64,000 nt of DNA from Streptomyces sp. DH41 (GTDB lineage Bacteria > Actinomycetota > Actinomycetes > Streptomycetales > Streptomycetaceae), in the NCBI RefSeq assembly GCF_029813785.1, contig NZ_JARVKY010000009.1, positions 62,001 through 126,000 on the forward strand, read 5' to 3'. Numbering within the stretch: position 1 is the first letter of the stretch; each line of letters begins with the position of its first letter. A program made the position numbers and the translations under genes. This document shows, piece after piece, positions 44,426 through 53,241 of this stretch. The notes below the pieces were generated by a model. That model had not been told where the DNA came from. It was given only the letters and a program-made list of their open reading frames with translations, and made no database searches.

Positions 44426-45346
44426 ATGACCTCATCGACCGCCCTGTGCGCCGGCCGCGTCGTCGCCGTCACCGGCGCCGGCCGTGGGCTCGGCCGCGCA
44501 CACGCCCTGGCGTTCGCCGCCGAGGGCGCGAAAGTCGTCGTCAACGACCTCGGCGTGGGACTCGACGGCTCGGGAGCCGGCGGCGGCCCCGCACAGCGGG
44601 TCGTCGAGGAGATCCGCGCGGCCGGTGGTGAGGCCGTCGCGCACGGCGGTGACATCGCCACCACCGACGGCGCGGCCTCCCTCGTCGCCGCTGCACTCGA
44701 CTCGTTCGGCCGGCTCGACACCCTCGTCAACAACGCCGGATTCCTGCGAGACCGGATGCTCGTCAACCTGGACGAGGACGACTGGGACGCGGTGACGCGC
44801 GTCCACCTGAAGGGTCATTTCCTGCCGCTCAAGCACGCGGCGGCGCACTGGCGCGCCGAGGCGAAGGCGGGCCGCGTCCACGAGGCACGGGTGATCAACA
44901 CCAGCTCCGGCGCGGGCCTGCTGGGCAGCGTCGGCCAGGGCAACTACGCCGCGGCCAAGGCGGGCATCGTCGGACTGACCCTGGTCGCCGCCGCCGAGAT
45001 GGGCCGGTACGGAGTCCAGGTCAACGCGATCGCACCGGCCGCGCGCACCCGCATGACCGAGGAGACCTTCGCCGAGACCATGGCGGCGCCCGGCGAGGGC
45101 GGATTCGACACGATGGCCCCCGAGAACGTCTCCCCGCTCGTCGTGTGGCTCGGCTCCGCGGCCTCGGCCGGGATCACCGGCCGGGTCTTCGAAGCGGAGG
45201 CCGGACGTATCACCGTGATGGAGGGCTGGCGTCCCGGCCCCACCGCGGACAAGGGCGCGCGCTGGAGCCCGGCGGAGGCCGGGGAGGCGGCGGCGAAGCT
45301 GCTCGCCGCGTCCGAGGCGCCGCAGCCGGTGTACGGCGCCCGATGA
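44426..45346 (+). CDS. SDR of the KstR2 module (Rv3548c-like)
   Basis: 306 aa, MFE-2-like SDR: TGAGRGLGRAHALAFA, NNAGFLRDRMLVNLDEDDW, NTSSGAGLLGS, YAAAKAG. A paralogue of the hsd4A product at 21916 with the same extended C-terminus. In mycobacteria Rv3548c is a KstR2 target of the same type, presumably a beta-hydroxyacyl-CoA dehydrogenase in ring C/D breakdown. The ATG at 44426 has GGAAGGA 7 nt upstream; ATG 44375 would add 17 residues. Confidence 0.78.
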   Translation: MTSSTALCAGRVVAVTGAGRGLGRAHALAFAAEGAKVVVNDLGVGLDGSGAGGGPAQRVVEEIRAAGGEAVAHGGDIATTDGAASLVAAALDSFGRLDTLVNNAGFLRDRMLVNLDEDDWDAVTRVHLKGHFLPLKHAAAHWRAEAKAGRVHEARVINTSSGAGLLGSVGQGNYAAAKAGIVGLTLVAAAEMGRYGVQVNAIAPAARTRMTEETFAETMAAPGEGGFDTMAPENVSPLVVWLGSAASAGITGRVFEAEAGRITVMEGWRPGPTADKGARWSPAEAGEAAAKLLAASEAPQPVYGAR

Positions 45347-45352
45347 CACGGA

Positions 45353-45389
45353 CGGCGGGGGTGGTGACAACCCGTCACCACCCCCGCCG
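45353..45389. terminator. Hairpin between convergent genes
   Basis: Perfect 16-bp inverted repeat (45353-45368 / 45374-45389) with a 5-nt loop, between the SDR stop at 45346 and the minus-strand gene ending at 45402. Confidence 0.87.
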
Positions 45390-45401
45390 CGCACTCCCCC
45401 C

Positions 45402-45929
45402 TCAGGCCCCCGCCGACTCCCCGCGCACCCCGCCGGCCAGCAGCGCGGGCGACTCCGGCCGGCCGTCCAGGATCCGGTTCGTCCGCTTGACCACCTGCCA
45501 GCCGGAGCCGGAGCCGGAGCCGGAGTCAGAGCCGGAGCCGGAGTCCGCACGGCGCAGCCGCCAGTGGTTGGCGGTGGCGCGGCGCACCATGTACCGGCCC
45601 TCCTCGTGCACCACCATCAGCGAGTGGCACACCGCGACCGCGTCATCGCCGTCGACCGTGATGTGCGGCGGACCCACGACATGCGCGCAGCCCTGCCGGA
45701 TCCAGCCCCGGTGCGCGGCGGACCGCACCATCTCACCGATCTGCTCCCGGCCCGCGAGGAAGAGCTCGTCGATGTCGTAGACACCGTCGGACGCCCACAG
45801 CGCGGCGACACCCTCCGCGTCGCCGCCGTCGACCAGCGGTCCGTAGGAGGCCATCATCCGGGCGATGTCCCGTTCGTCCTCCAGGCGCCGCAGCCGCGTC
45901 TCGACGGCCGCCAGGCGGTCCTCGCTCAT
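45402..45929 (-). CDS. SnoaL/NTF2-like protein
   Basis: 175 aa. An N-terminal coiled helix (AVETRLRRLEDERDIARMMA) leads into a cone-shaped SnoaL_4-type fold (YGPLVDGGDAEGVAALWASDGVYD). A Gly-Ser-Asp repeat (45501-45548 as hexamers) is inserted before the last strand. Such proteins include Delta5-ketosteroid isomerase relatives, dehydratases and hydrolases; no catalytic Tyr/Asp set can be assigned. Coupled by ATGA to the LLM oxidoreductase upstream. A role in isomerising or dehydrating a steroid ring is possible but unproven. Confidence 0.65.
   Translation of the reverse strand: MSEDRLAAVETRLRRLEDERDIARMMASYGPLVDGGDAEGVAALWASDGVYDIDELFLAGREQIGEMVRSAAHRGWIRQGCAHVVGPPHITVDGDDAVAVCHSLMVVHEEGRYMVRRATANHWRLRRADSGSGSDSGSGSGSGWQVVKRTNRILDGRPESPALLAGGVRGESAGA
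45501..45548 (+). repeat. GCCGGA-type hexamer repeat in SnoaL-like gene
   Basis: Eight consecutive hexamers, mostly GCCGGA, encode a Gly-Ser/Asp stretch on the minus strand. Confidence 0.8.
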
Positions 45930-46801
45930 GCTCGTCCCTCCTCGTCCGCCACGGCACCGGCTGTCCGGGACAGCGCCTCCAACTGCTCCACGTAGTGGCT
46001 CGCGGACTCGGCGGCCAGTGACACGCTGACCAGGGTGGCGCCCGCCTCGGACACCTCGCGCAGCGCCTTCGCCGTACCGTCCGCGTCACCGGCCGGGTCG
46101 AGCGGGCGGCCCGCGCTCAGCACCACCTCGAAGCCCTCCGGCAGCGACGCGGCGCCGACCATCTCGCGCAGCCGGTCCAGCGGCAGCCCGAACGGCACCC
46201 AGCCGTCGCCGTGCGCCACGGCCCGGCGCAGCGAACGCGGTGTACGGCCGCCGACCCACAGCGGCACCCGCTCCTGCACCGCGTGCGGCTCCACCACGAA
46301 CCCCTCGTAGTCGAAGTGCTCGCCGTGATGGGCGGGTTCGCGCCGGGACAGCGAGGCCCGCAGCGCGGCGAGAGCGTCGTCGGCGATCGCGCCGCGTCCC
46401 TCGAAGGCCGCGCCGAGCAGCCGGAACTCCTCCTCCAGACTGCCGACGCCGAGCCCCAGGACCAGCCGCCCGCCCGAGATCCGGTCCAGCGTGCCGTAGC
46501 GCTTCGCGACGGCCAGCGGGTGGTGGTAGCCGAGCACCAGGACCTGGGTGGCGAACCGGATGTGCCGGGTGCGGGCGGCGAGGTATCCGAAGGTGGCGAG
46601 CGGGTCCCAGTAGGTCCCGCCGCGCTGTTCGGTGACGTCGGCGGGCACCGCCACATGTTCCGAGCAGGTCAGATGATGGAAACCGAGCCGGTCGGCGGCC
46701 TCGGCGACCGCCCCCAGCTCCTCGATGCCGGCGCCGCGCTCCCACGGGGAGTGGACACCGGGCACGGCCGTGACGACGGGACTGGTGATGCCGATCCGCA
46801 T
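45926..46801 (-). CDS. Luciferase-like (LLM) F420/flavin oxidoreductase
   Basis: 291 aa TIM-barrel of the bacterial luciferase-like family: HHLTCSEHVAVPADV, ATQVLVLGYHHPLAVAKRYG, LGLGVGSLEEEFRLLGAAFEGRG, VPLWVGGRTPRSLRRA. The LGLGVGSxEEEF segment is common in F420-dependent members; the mycobacterial cholesterol regulon includes one (Rv3520c). It may reduce or oxidise a steroid or enoyl-CoA intermediate. ATG at 46801 with GAGAGAGG upstream; operon with the SnoaL-like gene. Confidence 0.75.
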   Translation of the reverse strand: MRIGITSPVVTAVPGVHSPWERGAGIEELGAVAEAADRLGFHHLTCSEHVAVPADVTEQRGGTYWDPLATFGYLAARTRHIRFATQVLVLGYHHPLAVAKRYGTLDRISGGRLVLGLGVGSLEEEFRLLGAAFEGRGAIADDALAALRASLSRREPAHHGEHFDYEGFVVEPHAVQERVPLWVGGRTPRSLRRAVAHGDGWVPFGLPLDRLREMVGAASLPEGFEVVLSAGRPLDPAGDADGTAKALREVSEAGATLVSVSLAAESASHYVEQLEALSRTAGAVADEEGRA

Positions 46802-46840
46802 GGGGGCACCTCTCTCGGATGCGACGCGACAGGATGGGAC

Positions 46841-46900
46841 GGGACACAAGGCGGGACACAAGACGGGACAGACGGCGGGACACAAGGCGGGACAGGCCGC
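46841..46900 (+). repeat. Five 12-bp tandem repeats upstream of the LLM gene
   Basis: Units at 46841, 46853, 46865, 46877 and 46889, consensus GGGACACAAGGC. Each starts with GGGAC, the conserved half of the 17-bp motif. Located in the divergent region between the LLM gene and the second TetR gene. Confidence 0.85.
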
Positions 46901-46967
46901 TGGAAGAAGCGACGGGACGGAAGGGGAGAGGCCATCCAAGTCCCGGCCCCGCGCCGGATGCGGCCGG

Positions 46968-46984
46968 GTCCCACTGACCGGAAC
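46968..46984 (-). promoter_or_regulatory. 17-bp cluster motif by the second TetR gene (site I)
   Basis: The minus strand reads GTTCCGGTCAGTGGGAC, identical to site A. It is 64 bp before the TetR GTG on one side and 167 bp before the LLM ATG on the other. Confidence 0.6.
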
Positions 46985-47047
46985 ACGGCGCACCGCGCCC
47001 GCGCGGCACGCGAAAACATCGGCGGCCGGCGGAAGGAAGCCCTGACC

Positions 47048-47716
47048 GTGCCCCGAACGACCAGTGAGAGAACCCCCGCGCGTCCCACCTCGGCCAAGCA
47101 GCGCCAGCGCCACGCCCGGATCCTGCGCTCCGCCGCGCGCCTCGGCGCCACACACGGCCTCGAACGGATGCAGATGCACGACGTGGCCAGGGAGTCCGGC
47201 GTCGCGATCGCCACCCTGTACCGCTACTTCCCCTCCAAGACACACCTGTTCGCCGCCGTCATGCGCGCCCAGATACTCCGCCTCGACGCCGGCACCCCGG
47301 CGCCGGCGCCGGGCACCGGGCGGGTGGAGGCCGTGACCGAACTGCTCACCGGGGCGAGCAGGCAGCTCTTCGAACAGCCGCTGCTGGCCCTCGCGATGAT
47401 GCACTCCAACAACGTCGTGCCCGTCGGCGACAGCGGCCCGGTCCGCCGCACGGACGAGATCCTCGGTGACCTGATGCTGCGAACGGCGGGGGTCACCGAC
47501 CCCACGGAGCGGGACCGCCGCGTGGTCCGCATCCTGCAGCAGGCCTGGTACGGCCTGCTCACCACTGTCCTGTACGAACGCTCCTCGCCCGAGGCGGCGC
47601 AGGACGGGATCAGGCTGGCCTGCCGCCTCCTGCTCGGCCCGCCCGGTCACCGGGAGTGGACGGGTTCCACCGGCGGCGGGCCGACTACCGTGCGTGAGGA
47701 TCACCGGCCGACCTGA
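47048..47716 (+). CDS. Second KstR-like TetR-family regulator
   Basis: 222 aa, parallel to the regulator at 22912: same GTG start with MPR-, HTH GLERMQMHDVARESGVA then ATLYRYFPSKTHLFAAVM, and C-terminal WYGLLTTVLYERSSPEAAQDGIRLACRLLLG. The two differ in the ligand domain, so they may sense different steroid esters. It lies next to one exact copy of the 17-bp motif. The next gene starts 9 bp after its stop. Confidence 0.82.
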   Translation: MPRTTSERTPARPTSAKQRQRHARILRSAARLGATHGLERMQMHDVARESGVAIATLYRYFPSKTHLFAAVMRAQILRLDAGTPAPAPGTGRVEAVTELLTGASRQLFEQPLLALAMMHSNNVVPVGDSGPVRRTDEILGDLMLRTAGVTDPTERDRRVVRILQQAWYGLLTTVLYERSSPEAAQDGIRLACRLLLGPPGHREWTGSTGGGPTTVREDHRPT

Positions 47717-47725
47717 GGAGTAACC

Positions 47726-48502
47726 ATGCCACGCAACGTCGTCGTCACCGGATCCGGCTCCGGGATCGGTGCCGCCCTCACCGCCCTGCTCCGTACCCGG
47801 GGCGACCGGGTGATCGGAGTCGATCTGCGCGGCGGTGAGGTCGACGCCGACCTGTCCACCCCGGACGGCCGTGCCGCCGCCGCCGCGGCGGCGACCGAGG
47901 CCGCCGAAGGTGTGGTGGACGCGGTCGTCACCTGCGCCGGCACCTCCGTACCGGGAACGGCGATGGTGACCGTCAACTACTTCGGCACCACCGAGTTCGT
48001 GACGGCACTGCGCCCGGCGCTCGCCGCGGCCCCGCGCCCCCGGGTCGTCGTCATCGGCTCGATCTCCGGCACCCGGCCCACCGACCCGGACGTCGTCGCC
48101 GCCTGTCTGGCCGACGACGAGAACAAGGCCCTGGCGCACGCCGAACGGGCCGTCGCCGACGGCCACGCGCGGCAGCTCTACCCCTCGTCCAAGGCGGCGC
48201 TCGCACAGTGGGCGCGGCGCACCGCCGTCGCCGAGGGCTGGGCCGACGCCGGCATCCCCGTGAACGTGGTCGCGCCCGGCATCGTGCTCACCCCGATGAG
48301 CGCCGGCCTCTTCGACGATCCGGAGATGAAGAAGGTCATGGACACGGCGGTCCCGATGCCGCTGAACGGCTATCTCCAGCCGGAGGACGTCGCACGGGCC
48401 GTCCTGTTCCTGGCCTGTGACGACAACACTCACATCACCGGACAGGTGCTCTACGTCGACGGAGGCGCCGAGACGACCCTGCGCGGACCGGAGGACTTCT
48501 GA
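47726..48502 (+). CDS. 3alpha-hydroxysteroid dehydrogenase/carbonyl-reductase-like SDR
   Basis: 258 aa. VVVTGSGSGIGAALTALL, then VIGVDLRGGEVDADLSTPDGR and VTVNYFGTTEF, resemble the Comamonas 3alpha-HSD/CR over the N-terminal half, including a CAGTS segment instead of NNAG. Ser in IGSISG and Tyr-x3-Lys in YPSSKAA complete the triad. 3alpha-HSD oxidises 3alpha-hydroxyls, as found in bile acids, to 3-ketones that feed KstD and KshA. It follows the second TetR gene and is closed by a strong hairpin. Confidence 0.78.
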   Translation: MPRNVVVTGSGSGIGAALTALLRTRGDRVIGVDLRGGEVDADLSTPDGRAAAAAAATEAAEGVVDAVVTCAGTSVPGTAMVTVNYFGTTEFVTALRPALAAAPRPRVVVIGSISGTRPTDPDVVAACLADDENKALAHAERAVADGHARQLYPSSKAALAQWARRTAVAEGWADAGIPVNVVAPGIVLTPMSAGLFDDPEMKKVMDTAVPMPLNGYLQPEDVARAVLFLACDDNTHITGQVLYVDGGAETTLRGPEDF

Positions 48503-48514
48503 GAGCGGGACTCA

Positions 48515-48573
48515 CGGATCACACAGTGGTGGCCCCGCCGTCGTACGCGGCCGGGGCACCACTGTGTGATCCG
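48515..48573. terminator. Long hairpin between convergent genes
   Basis: About 22-bp arms (48515-48536 and 48553-48573) with a single bulged G, between the SDR stop at 48502 and the ligase end at 48577. Confidence 0.88.
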
Positions 48574-48576
48574 GGC

Positions 48577-50220
48577 TCAGATCCGCACCGAGTGCCGGAT
48601 CACCTTGCCGGTCGCGTTGCGCGGCAGCCCGTCGGTGGTCAGCCGCCAGCGCCCCGGCACCTTGAAATAGGCCAGCTCGTTCGCCGCGTACTCCCGCAGC
48701 GCCTCCTCGGTCACGGTGGAACCCGGCCGGAGCACCACGACGGCGGCCACCTCCTGGCCGAGGTCGGCATGCGGCACACCGAGGACCAGGCACTCCGCGA
48801 CGTCCGGGTGCTCGACGAGCACCGTCTCGACCTCGGCGGGATAGACGTTCTCACCACCGCGGATGATCAGATCCGAGCGGCGGCTGACGAGGAACAGCCG
48901 GCCCTCGCGCAGGCACCCCAGGTCTCCGGTGCGCAGCCAGCGGTCCGCGCCGATGCTGTCCCGGGTGGCCTCGGGATCACGCCAGTAGCCCAGCATGTTG
49001 TACATGCTGCGCACCCACACCTCACCCTCCTCGCCCTCGCCGAGGACCTCGCCGGCGGGGTCGCGGATCTCCAGCCGGACACCGGTCACGGGCCGGCCGA
49101 GGGTACCGGGGGCCGCCGCCAGCTCCTGCGGGTTCGCGGCGGCGATGGCGGTGCAGGACTCGGTCAGCCCGTAGCTGTCCACGAGCGAGTCCTTCGCGAA
49201 CGGCAGCTCCCGCCGCAGCCTTTCCTTGAACGCGGTCGACGACGGCGCCGATGCCAGCGCGAACGCGGTCAGCGACGACGTGTCGTACTGGTCGGCCCCG
49301 CCGTGCTCGAGCAGCCGGTGCGCCATCGTGGGCACCGCGCCCCAGTTGGTGACGCGTTCCCGCTCGACCATGCCCAGTACCGCGTCGACGTCGAACGCCC
49401 CCTGGTGCAGGGCGATCCGGCTGCCCGTCGCCAGCCGCGGAACGGCGAGATTGTGCAGGCTCGCGATGTGGAACAGCGGCAGGGTGAGCAGGTAGACGCG
49501 GTCCTCGGCGGCCAGCGGGTCACCGAACTCCCGCAGCAGGGCGTCGTTCAGCCGGTGGTACTCCACGACGGCCAGCAGGTTGCGATGGGTGTGCACGGCG
49601 CCCTTGGGGCGGCCCGAGGTGCCCGACGTGTAGAGGATGACGGCCGGGTCGTCCTCGGCGACGTCGGCGGACGGCAGCGGCGCGTCGGGACGGGCGGTGA
49701 GGAAGCGGCGTACGTCGTCCTCCAGCGACAGCACCGGCACCGGGCAGTCGGCCAGCTTCGCCGACTGCCTCGCGTCGGCCACCACCAGCGCCGGCTCCGC
49801 GTTGTCGATGCCGTGGGCCATCTCGCGCGCCGACCACCACCCGTTGAACCCTACGGCCACCGCACCGATCGACACCGTGGCCCAGAAGGTCTGGATCCAC
49901 TCGGGGGAGTTGGCGGCGGCGATGGCCACCCGGTCGCCCTTGGCGACGCCGTACTCCTCGCGCAGCACCCGCGCCAGTGAGGCGACCTGGGCGGCGTGCT
50001 CGGCGAAGGTGATGCGCCGGTCCGCGGTGACGATGTAGTCGCGGCCGGCGTGCGCGACGGACGCGTGCAGCACCTCGTGCAGGGCCCGCTGCCGGTGGGT
50101 GAACACCGGCAGCCGGGTGCCCAGCACGTCGTCGTCGGCAAGCTCGAACGGGCCGCCCGGGCCGGTGAGCGCGGCCACGCGGGCAAGGGCGGCGGAGCGG
50201 TGATCCGTGTCGCTGGGCAT
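48577..50220 (-). CDS. Acyl-CoA ligase (adenylate-forming)
   Basis: 547 aa. P-loop [51 protein letters not shown] and the C-terminal [13 protein letters not shown] with the catalytic Lys. An N-terminal ~25-residue extension precedes the domain. It is distinct from the FadD17-like and FadD3-like ligases in the window. Between the 3alpha-HSD-like SDR and the ABC importer it could activate an imported steroid acid such as the C24 carboxyl of a bile acid; this is inference. ATG at 50220 with AGGAG 7 nt upstream. Confidence 0.8.
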   Translation of the reverse strand: MPSDTDHRSAALARVAALTGPGGPFELADDDVLGTRLPVFTHRQRALHEVLHASVAHAGRDYIVTADRRITFAEHAAQVASLARVLREEYGVAKGDRVAIAAANSPEWIQTFWATVSIGAVAVGFNGWWSAREMAHGIDNAEPALVVADARQSAKLADCPVPVLSLEDDVRRFLTARPDAPLPSADVAEDDPAVILYTSGTSGRPKGAVHTHRNLLAVVEYHRLNDALLREFGDPLAAEDRVYLLTLPLFHIASLHNLAVPRLATGSRIALHQGAFDVDAVLGMVERERVTNWGAVPTMAHRLLEHGGADQYDTSSLTAFALASAPSSTAFKERLRRELPFAKDSLVDSYGLTESCTAIAAANPQELAAAPGTLGRPVTGVRLEIRDPAGEVLGEGEEGEVWVRSMYNMLGYWRDPEATRDSIGADRWLRTGDLGCLREGRLFLVSRRSDLIIRGGENVYPAEVETVLVEHPDVAECLVLGVPHADLGQEVAAVVVLRPGSTVTEEALREYAANELAYFKVPGRWRLTTDGLPRNATGKVIRHSVRI

Positions 50221-50305
50221 CGGGGACTCCTGGTGCGTCGGGAACTCCACTGGGATCGCGGTCGAGGTCAGTGTCGGCCTCGGACGGGGCATCGCCGCCC
50301 GGCCG

Positions 50306-50322
50306 GTTCCGGTCACTGGGAC
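50306..50322 (+). promoter_or_regulatory. 17-bp cluster motif upstream of ABC operon (site J1)
   Basis: Reads GTTCCGGTCACTGGGAC, one base different from sites A and I. It lies in the divergent region 50221-50605 between the ligase and the ABC transporter. No TAnnnT at the expected distance. Confidence 0.55.
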
Positions 50323-50387
50323 ACCGTGTCACGGCGCGGACGGGCCCCGAAGGGGCACCCCACCCGCGCGGGACCCGCCCCACCGGG

Positions 50388-50404
50388 CTCCCGGTGAGTG
50401 GGAT
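50388..50404 (+). promoter_or_regulatory. 17-bp cluster motif upstream of ABC operon (site J2)
   Basis: Reads CTCCCGGTGAGTGGGAT. TAGCGT at 50434-50439 begins 29 nt downstream, giving a predicted leader of about 160 nt to the ATG at 50606. Confidence 0.6.
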
Positions 50405-50449
50405 GCGTCACGTCGGCTGGATTTCGTCGGCCGTAGCGTCCCCCCACCC

Positions 50450-50487
50450 GGCGTCCCCACCGGGCGTCCCGACCGGGCATCCCGACA
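50450..50487 (+). repeat. Short ~13-bp tandem repeats in ABC operon leader
   Basis: Three imperfect units of about 13 bp (like GGGCGTCCCGACC), with diverged copies to about 50530. Together with sites J1 and J2 this is all I see in the 385-bp gap 50221-50605. Confidence 0.6.
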
Positions 50488-50605
50488 GGGCGCCCTCCCG
50501 AGCGTCCCTCACCCGGCGTCCCCCACCGCATCCGGCCCCGGACCGCCCCCCGCCTCCCCCCACCGCTCCCGCTCCCCGCCAGTCACCGGACATCTGGAGG
50601 AACAC

Positions 50606-52225
50606 ATGAAGCGAGCACCACGGGCGCGAGCCCGCCTCGCCGCAGCCCTGGCCGCCGCGGCGATGCTCACCTCCGCGTGCGTCTCGCCCGACGACGGGGA
50701 CAGCGGCAGCGGAGAGCAGCAGAAGGCCGAGCGCGGCCGCTACACCTTCGGGAGCGTCGGCGAGCAGCCCGACGGGGGCAAACCGGTCCGCGGCGGCACC
50801 CTGCACTTCGCGGACTACGCCGAGGCCCGCAGCCTCAGCCCTGCCGTCACCTACGCCACGGGCGCCTCCGGCGGCTCCGCGCTCGCCGCCGTCTACGACG
50901 TGCTGATGCGCTACGACACCGCCGCCCAGAAGTACGAACCGTGGCTGGCCGAATCCCTGCGCTCCGCCGACGACGCCAAGACCTGGACCCTGCAACTCCG
51001 CGACGGCGTCGAGTTCTCCGACGGCACCCCTCTCGACGCGAAGGCCGTCATCGCCAGCATCGAGTGGTACCAGGAGAACAAGGGCGCCGACACGGCCCTG
51101 CTCGCCCCGAACCTCGCGAAGATGGAAGCCCCCAACGACTCCACCGTCGTCTTCACCCTCCGCAACTCCTGGGCCACCTTCCCCGCGATGCTCGCCCAGG
51201 CACCCGGCATGATCGTGGCGCCCGCCGCGTACGCCGGAAAGACGTTCAAGCCGATCGGAGCCGGCGCCTTCACCCTGGGCGAGTACGCCCCCCAGGAGGA
51301 GATGGTCCTCAAGGCGAACAAGAACTACTGGAAGGGCGAGCCCCACCTCGACGCGCTCCGCTTCACCTGGCCGCAGTCCGACCGCGCCAAGCTGGAGGCG
51401 CTGAACGACGGCACGGCCGACGTGGTGTACATGCGCGGCCCCGACGTCGTCGACGAGGCGGTCAAGGAGGGCCACCCCGGCGAACTGACCCTGACCGGCC
51501 TCGGCAACATGGTCACCATCAACACCCGCGACGGCCGGCCCGGCGCCGACCTCCGGGTCCGCAAGGCCATGGCCCTGGCCCTCGACCCCGCCCTCGACAC
51601 CGAACGCGCCTACGACGGCAAGGGCCTGCCCGGCCAGGAGATCTTCCCGCCCGAGTCGCGTTGGCACTCCGACGTGAAGCCGCTCGGCATCGACCTCGAC
51701 CAGGCCAGGAAGCTCCTCGCCGAGGCCAAGAAGGACGGCTACGACGGCACCCTCACCTACATGGACGGCACCGACCCCGTCTCCCGGGCCAAGGCCGTCG
51801 TCACCAAGGCGATGCTGGAACGCGTCGGATTCAAGGTCGAACTGGACATGGTCTCCTCCATCGCCGACCGGGTCGCCAAGACCTACGTGGAGCACGACTT
51901 CGATATCAGCCGAGGCGCGGCGAGCGTCTCCGAGAGCGACCCCTACCACCGCCTGCAGAGCGTCCTGAACTCCAAGAGCTACGGCAACCCCGGCGGCTAC
52001 GCCAACCCGAAGATGGACCAGCTGCTCGTGGAACTGCAGGGCGCGGCCGACGAGACACAGACCCAGCGGGTCCTCGACGACATCCAGACGCTGTTCAACG
52101 AGGACGTCCCGGTCGTCAACCTCGGTGCCAGCGCCGCCTTCACCGCCTGGGGCGAGAACGTGCACGGCATCGTGCCGACCGACGAGTACATGGCCCTCTT
52201 CGGCGAGGCCTGGATCAGCCAGTGA
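50606..52225 (+). CDS. ABC transporter substrate-binding lipoprotein (family 5)
   Basis: 539 aa. Lipoprotein signal: Arg-rich n-region, Ala-rich h-region and lipobox LTSAC with Cys25. The SBP_bac_5 fold of peptide/nickel/oligosaccharide binding proteins follows (YDVLMRYD, WTLQLRDGVEFSDGTPLDA, KANKNYWKGEPHLDALRF). It captures the ligand outside the membrane for the two permeases behind it. The family name says little about the ligand. Because the operon carries the 17-bp motif and continues into an OYE reductase and an amidase, an amphipathic amide or steroid conjugate is a reasonable candidate. Confidence 0.85.
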   Translation: MKRAPRARARLAAALAAAAMLTSACVSPDDGDSGSGEQQKAERGRYTFGSVGEQPDGGKPVRGGTLHFADYAEARSLSPAVTYATGASGGSALAAVYDVLMRYDTAAQKYEPWLAESLRSADDAKTWTLQLRDGVEFSDGTPLDAKAVIASIEWYQENKGADTALLAPNLAKMEAPNDSTVVFTLRNSWATFPAMLAQAPGMIVAPAAYAGKTFKPIGAGAFTLGEYAPQEEMVLKANKNYWKGEPHLDALRFTWPQSDRAKLEALNDGTADVVYMRGPDVVDEAVKEGHPGELTLTGLGNMVTINTRDGRPGADLRVRKAMALALDPALDTERAYDGKGLPGQEIFPPESRWHSDVKPLGIDLDQARKLLAEAKKDGYDGTLTYMDGTDPVSRAKAVVTKAMLERVGFKVELDMVSSIADRVAKTYVEHDFDISRGAASVSESDPYHRLQSVLNSKSYGNPGGYANPKMDQLLVELQGAADETQTQRVLDDIQTLFNEDVPVVNLGASAAFTAWGENVHGIVPTDEYMALFGEAWISQ

Positions 52226-52272
52226 CCCCCGCGGCCCCCGGCCCGGCCACGCCGGGCAGATCTGGAGGAACC

Positions 52273-53241
52273 ATGAGTCCCGCCGCGCTGCGCCGACTGG
52301 CCCTTCGGGTGCTGGAACTCGTCGGCGTGCTGTTCATCGCGAGCATCGGGGTGTTCTCCCTGGTGGTCCTGATGCCCGGCGACCCCGCGGTCGACATCCT
52401 CGGGGCCGGCCGGGCCCCCGCCGAGTACGCCGCACTCCGCACCGAACTCGGCCTCGACGAGCCACTGGTCACCCGCTACCTCGACTGGCTGGGCGGCGTG
52501 CTCACCGGCGACCTCGGGCGGTCCGTCGTACCGCCGCAGAGCGACGTCATGGACCGGGTGCTGTCCGCGCTGCCCGTCAGCTTCGAGATCGCGGCACTCG
52601 GTCTGCTCATCGCCCTGCTGATCGCGGTGCCGCTGGCCATGTGGTCGGCGTACCGGGAGGGCTCGGCCGCCGACCGGATCATCGGCGCCGGCACTTTCGG
52701 CGTGCTGTCCGTGCCCAGCTTCCTGGCCGGACTGCTCCTGATCCTCGTCCTGGTCAACTCGGCCGGCTGGTTCCCGCGTTCCGAATGGGTACGGATCGGC
52801 GACGGCGACCTGCTGGGCAACCTGCACCACGCCTTCCTGCCCGCCCTGACCGTCGCCCTCGCCGAACTCGCCATGTTCACCCGGGTCCTGCGCGGCGACC
52901 TCATCGTCACCCTGCGCGAGGACTACATCCTCGCCGCCCGCGCCAAGGGCATGAGCCCGCTGCGCATCCTGTTCACCGACGCCCTGCGCCCCTCCTCGTT
53001 CTCCCTGGTCACCCTGCTCGGTCTCAGCCTCGGCCGGCTGATCGGCTCCACCGTCGTCGTCGAGTACCTCTTCTCGCTGCCCGGCATGGGAACGCTCATC
53101 GTCAACGCCGCCGGCCAGGGCGACTACCCGATGGTCCAGGGCGCCGTGCTCACCATCGCCGTGATCTACGTGGTGATCAACGCCGGCATCGACCTCTCCT
53201 ACGGCTACCTCGACCCGAGGACGCGACGTGTCCATGTCTGA
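52273..53241 (+). CDS. ABC transporter permease (DppB-like)
   Basis: 322 aa membrane protein with an N-terminal helix (LVGVLFIASIGVFSLVVLM), the DppB-typical MPGDPAVDIL segment, and five further helices. The cytoplasmic EAA-like loop is LREDYILAARAKGMSPLRIL. ATG with GGAGG 5 nt upstream, 47 bp after the binding-protein gene. Confidence 0.87.
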   Translation: MSPAALRRLALRVLELVGVLFIASIGVFSLVVLMPGDPAVDILGAGRAPAEYAALRTELGLDEPLVTRYLDWLGGVLTGDLGRSVVPPQSDVMDRVLSALPVSFEIAALGLLIALLIAVPLAMWSAYREGSAADRIIGAGTFGVLSVPSFLAGLLLILVLVNSAGWFPRSEWVRIGDGDLLGNLHHAFLPALTVALAELAMFTRVLRGDLIVTLREDYILAARAKGMSPLRILFTDALRPSSFSLVTLLGLSLGRLIGSTVVVEYLFSLPGMGTLIVNAAGQGDYPMVQGAVLTIAVIYVVINAGIDLSYGYLDPRTRRVHV

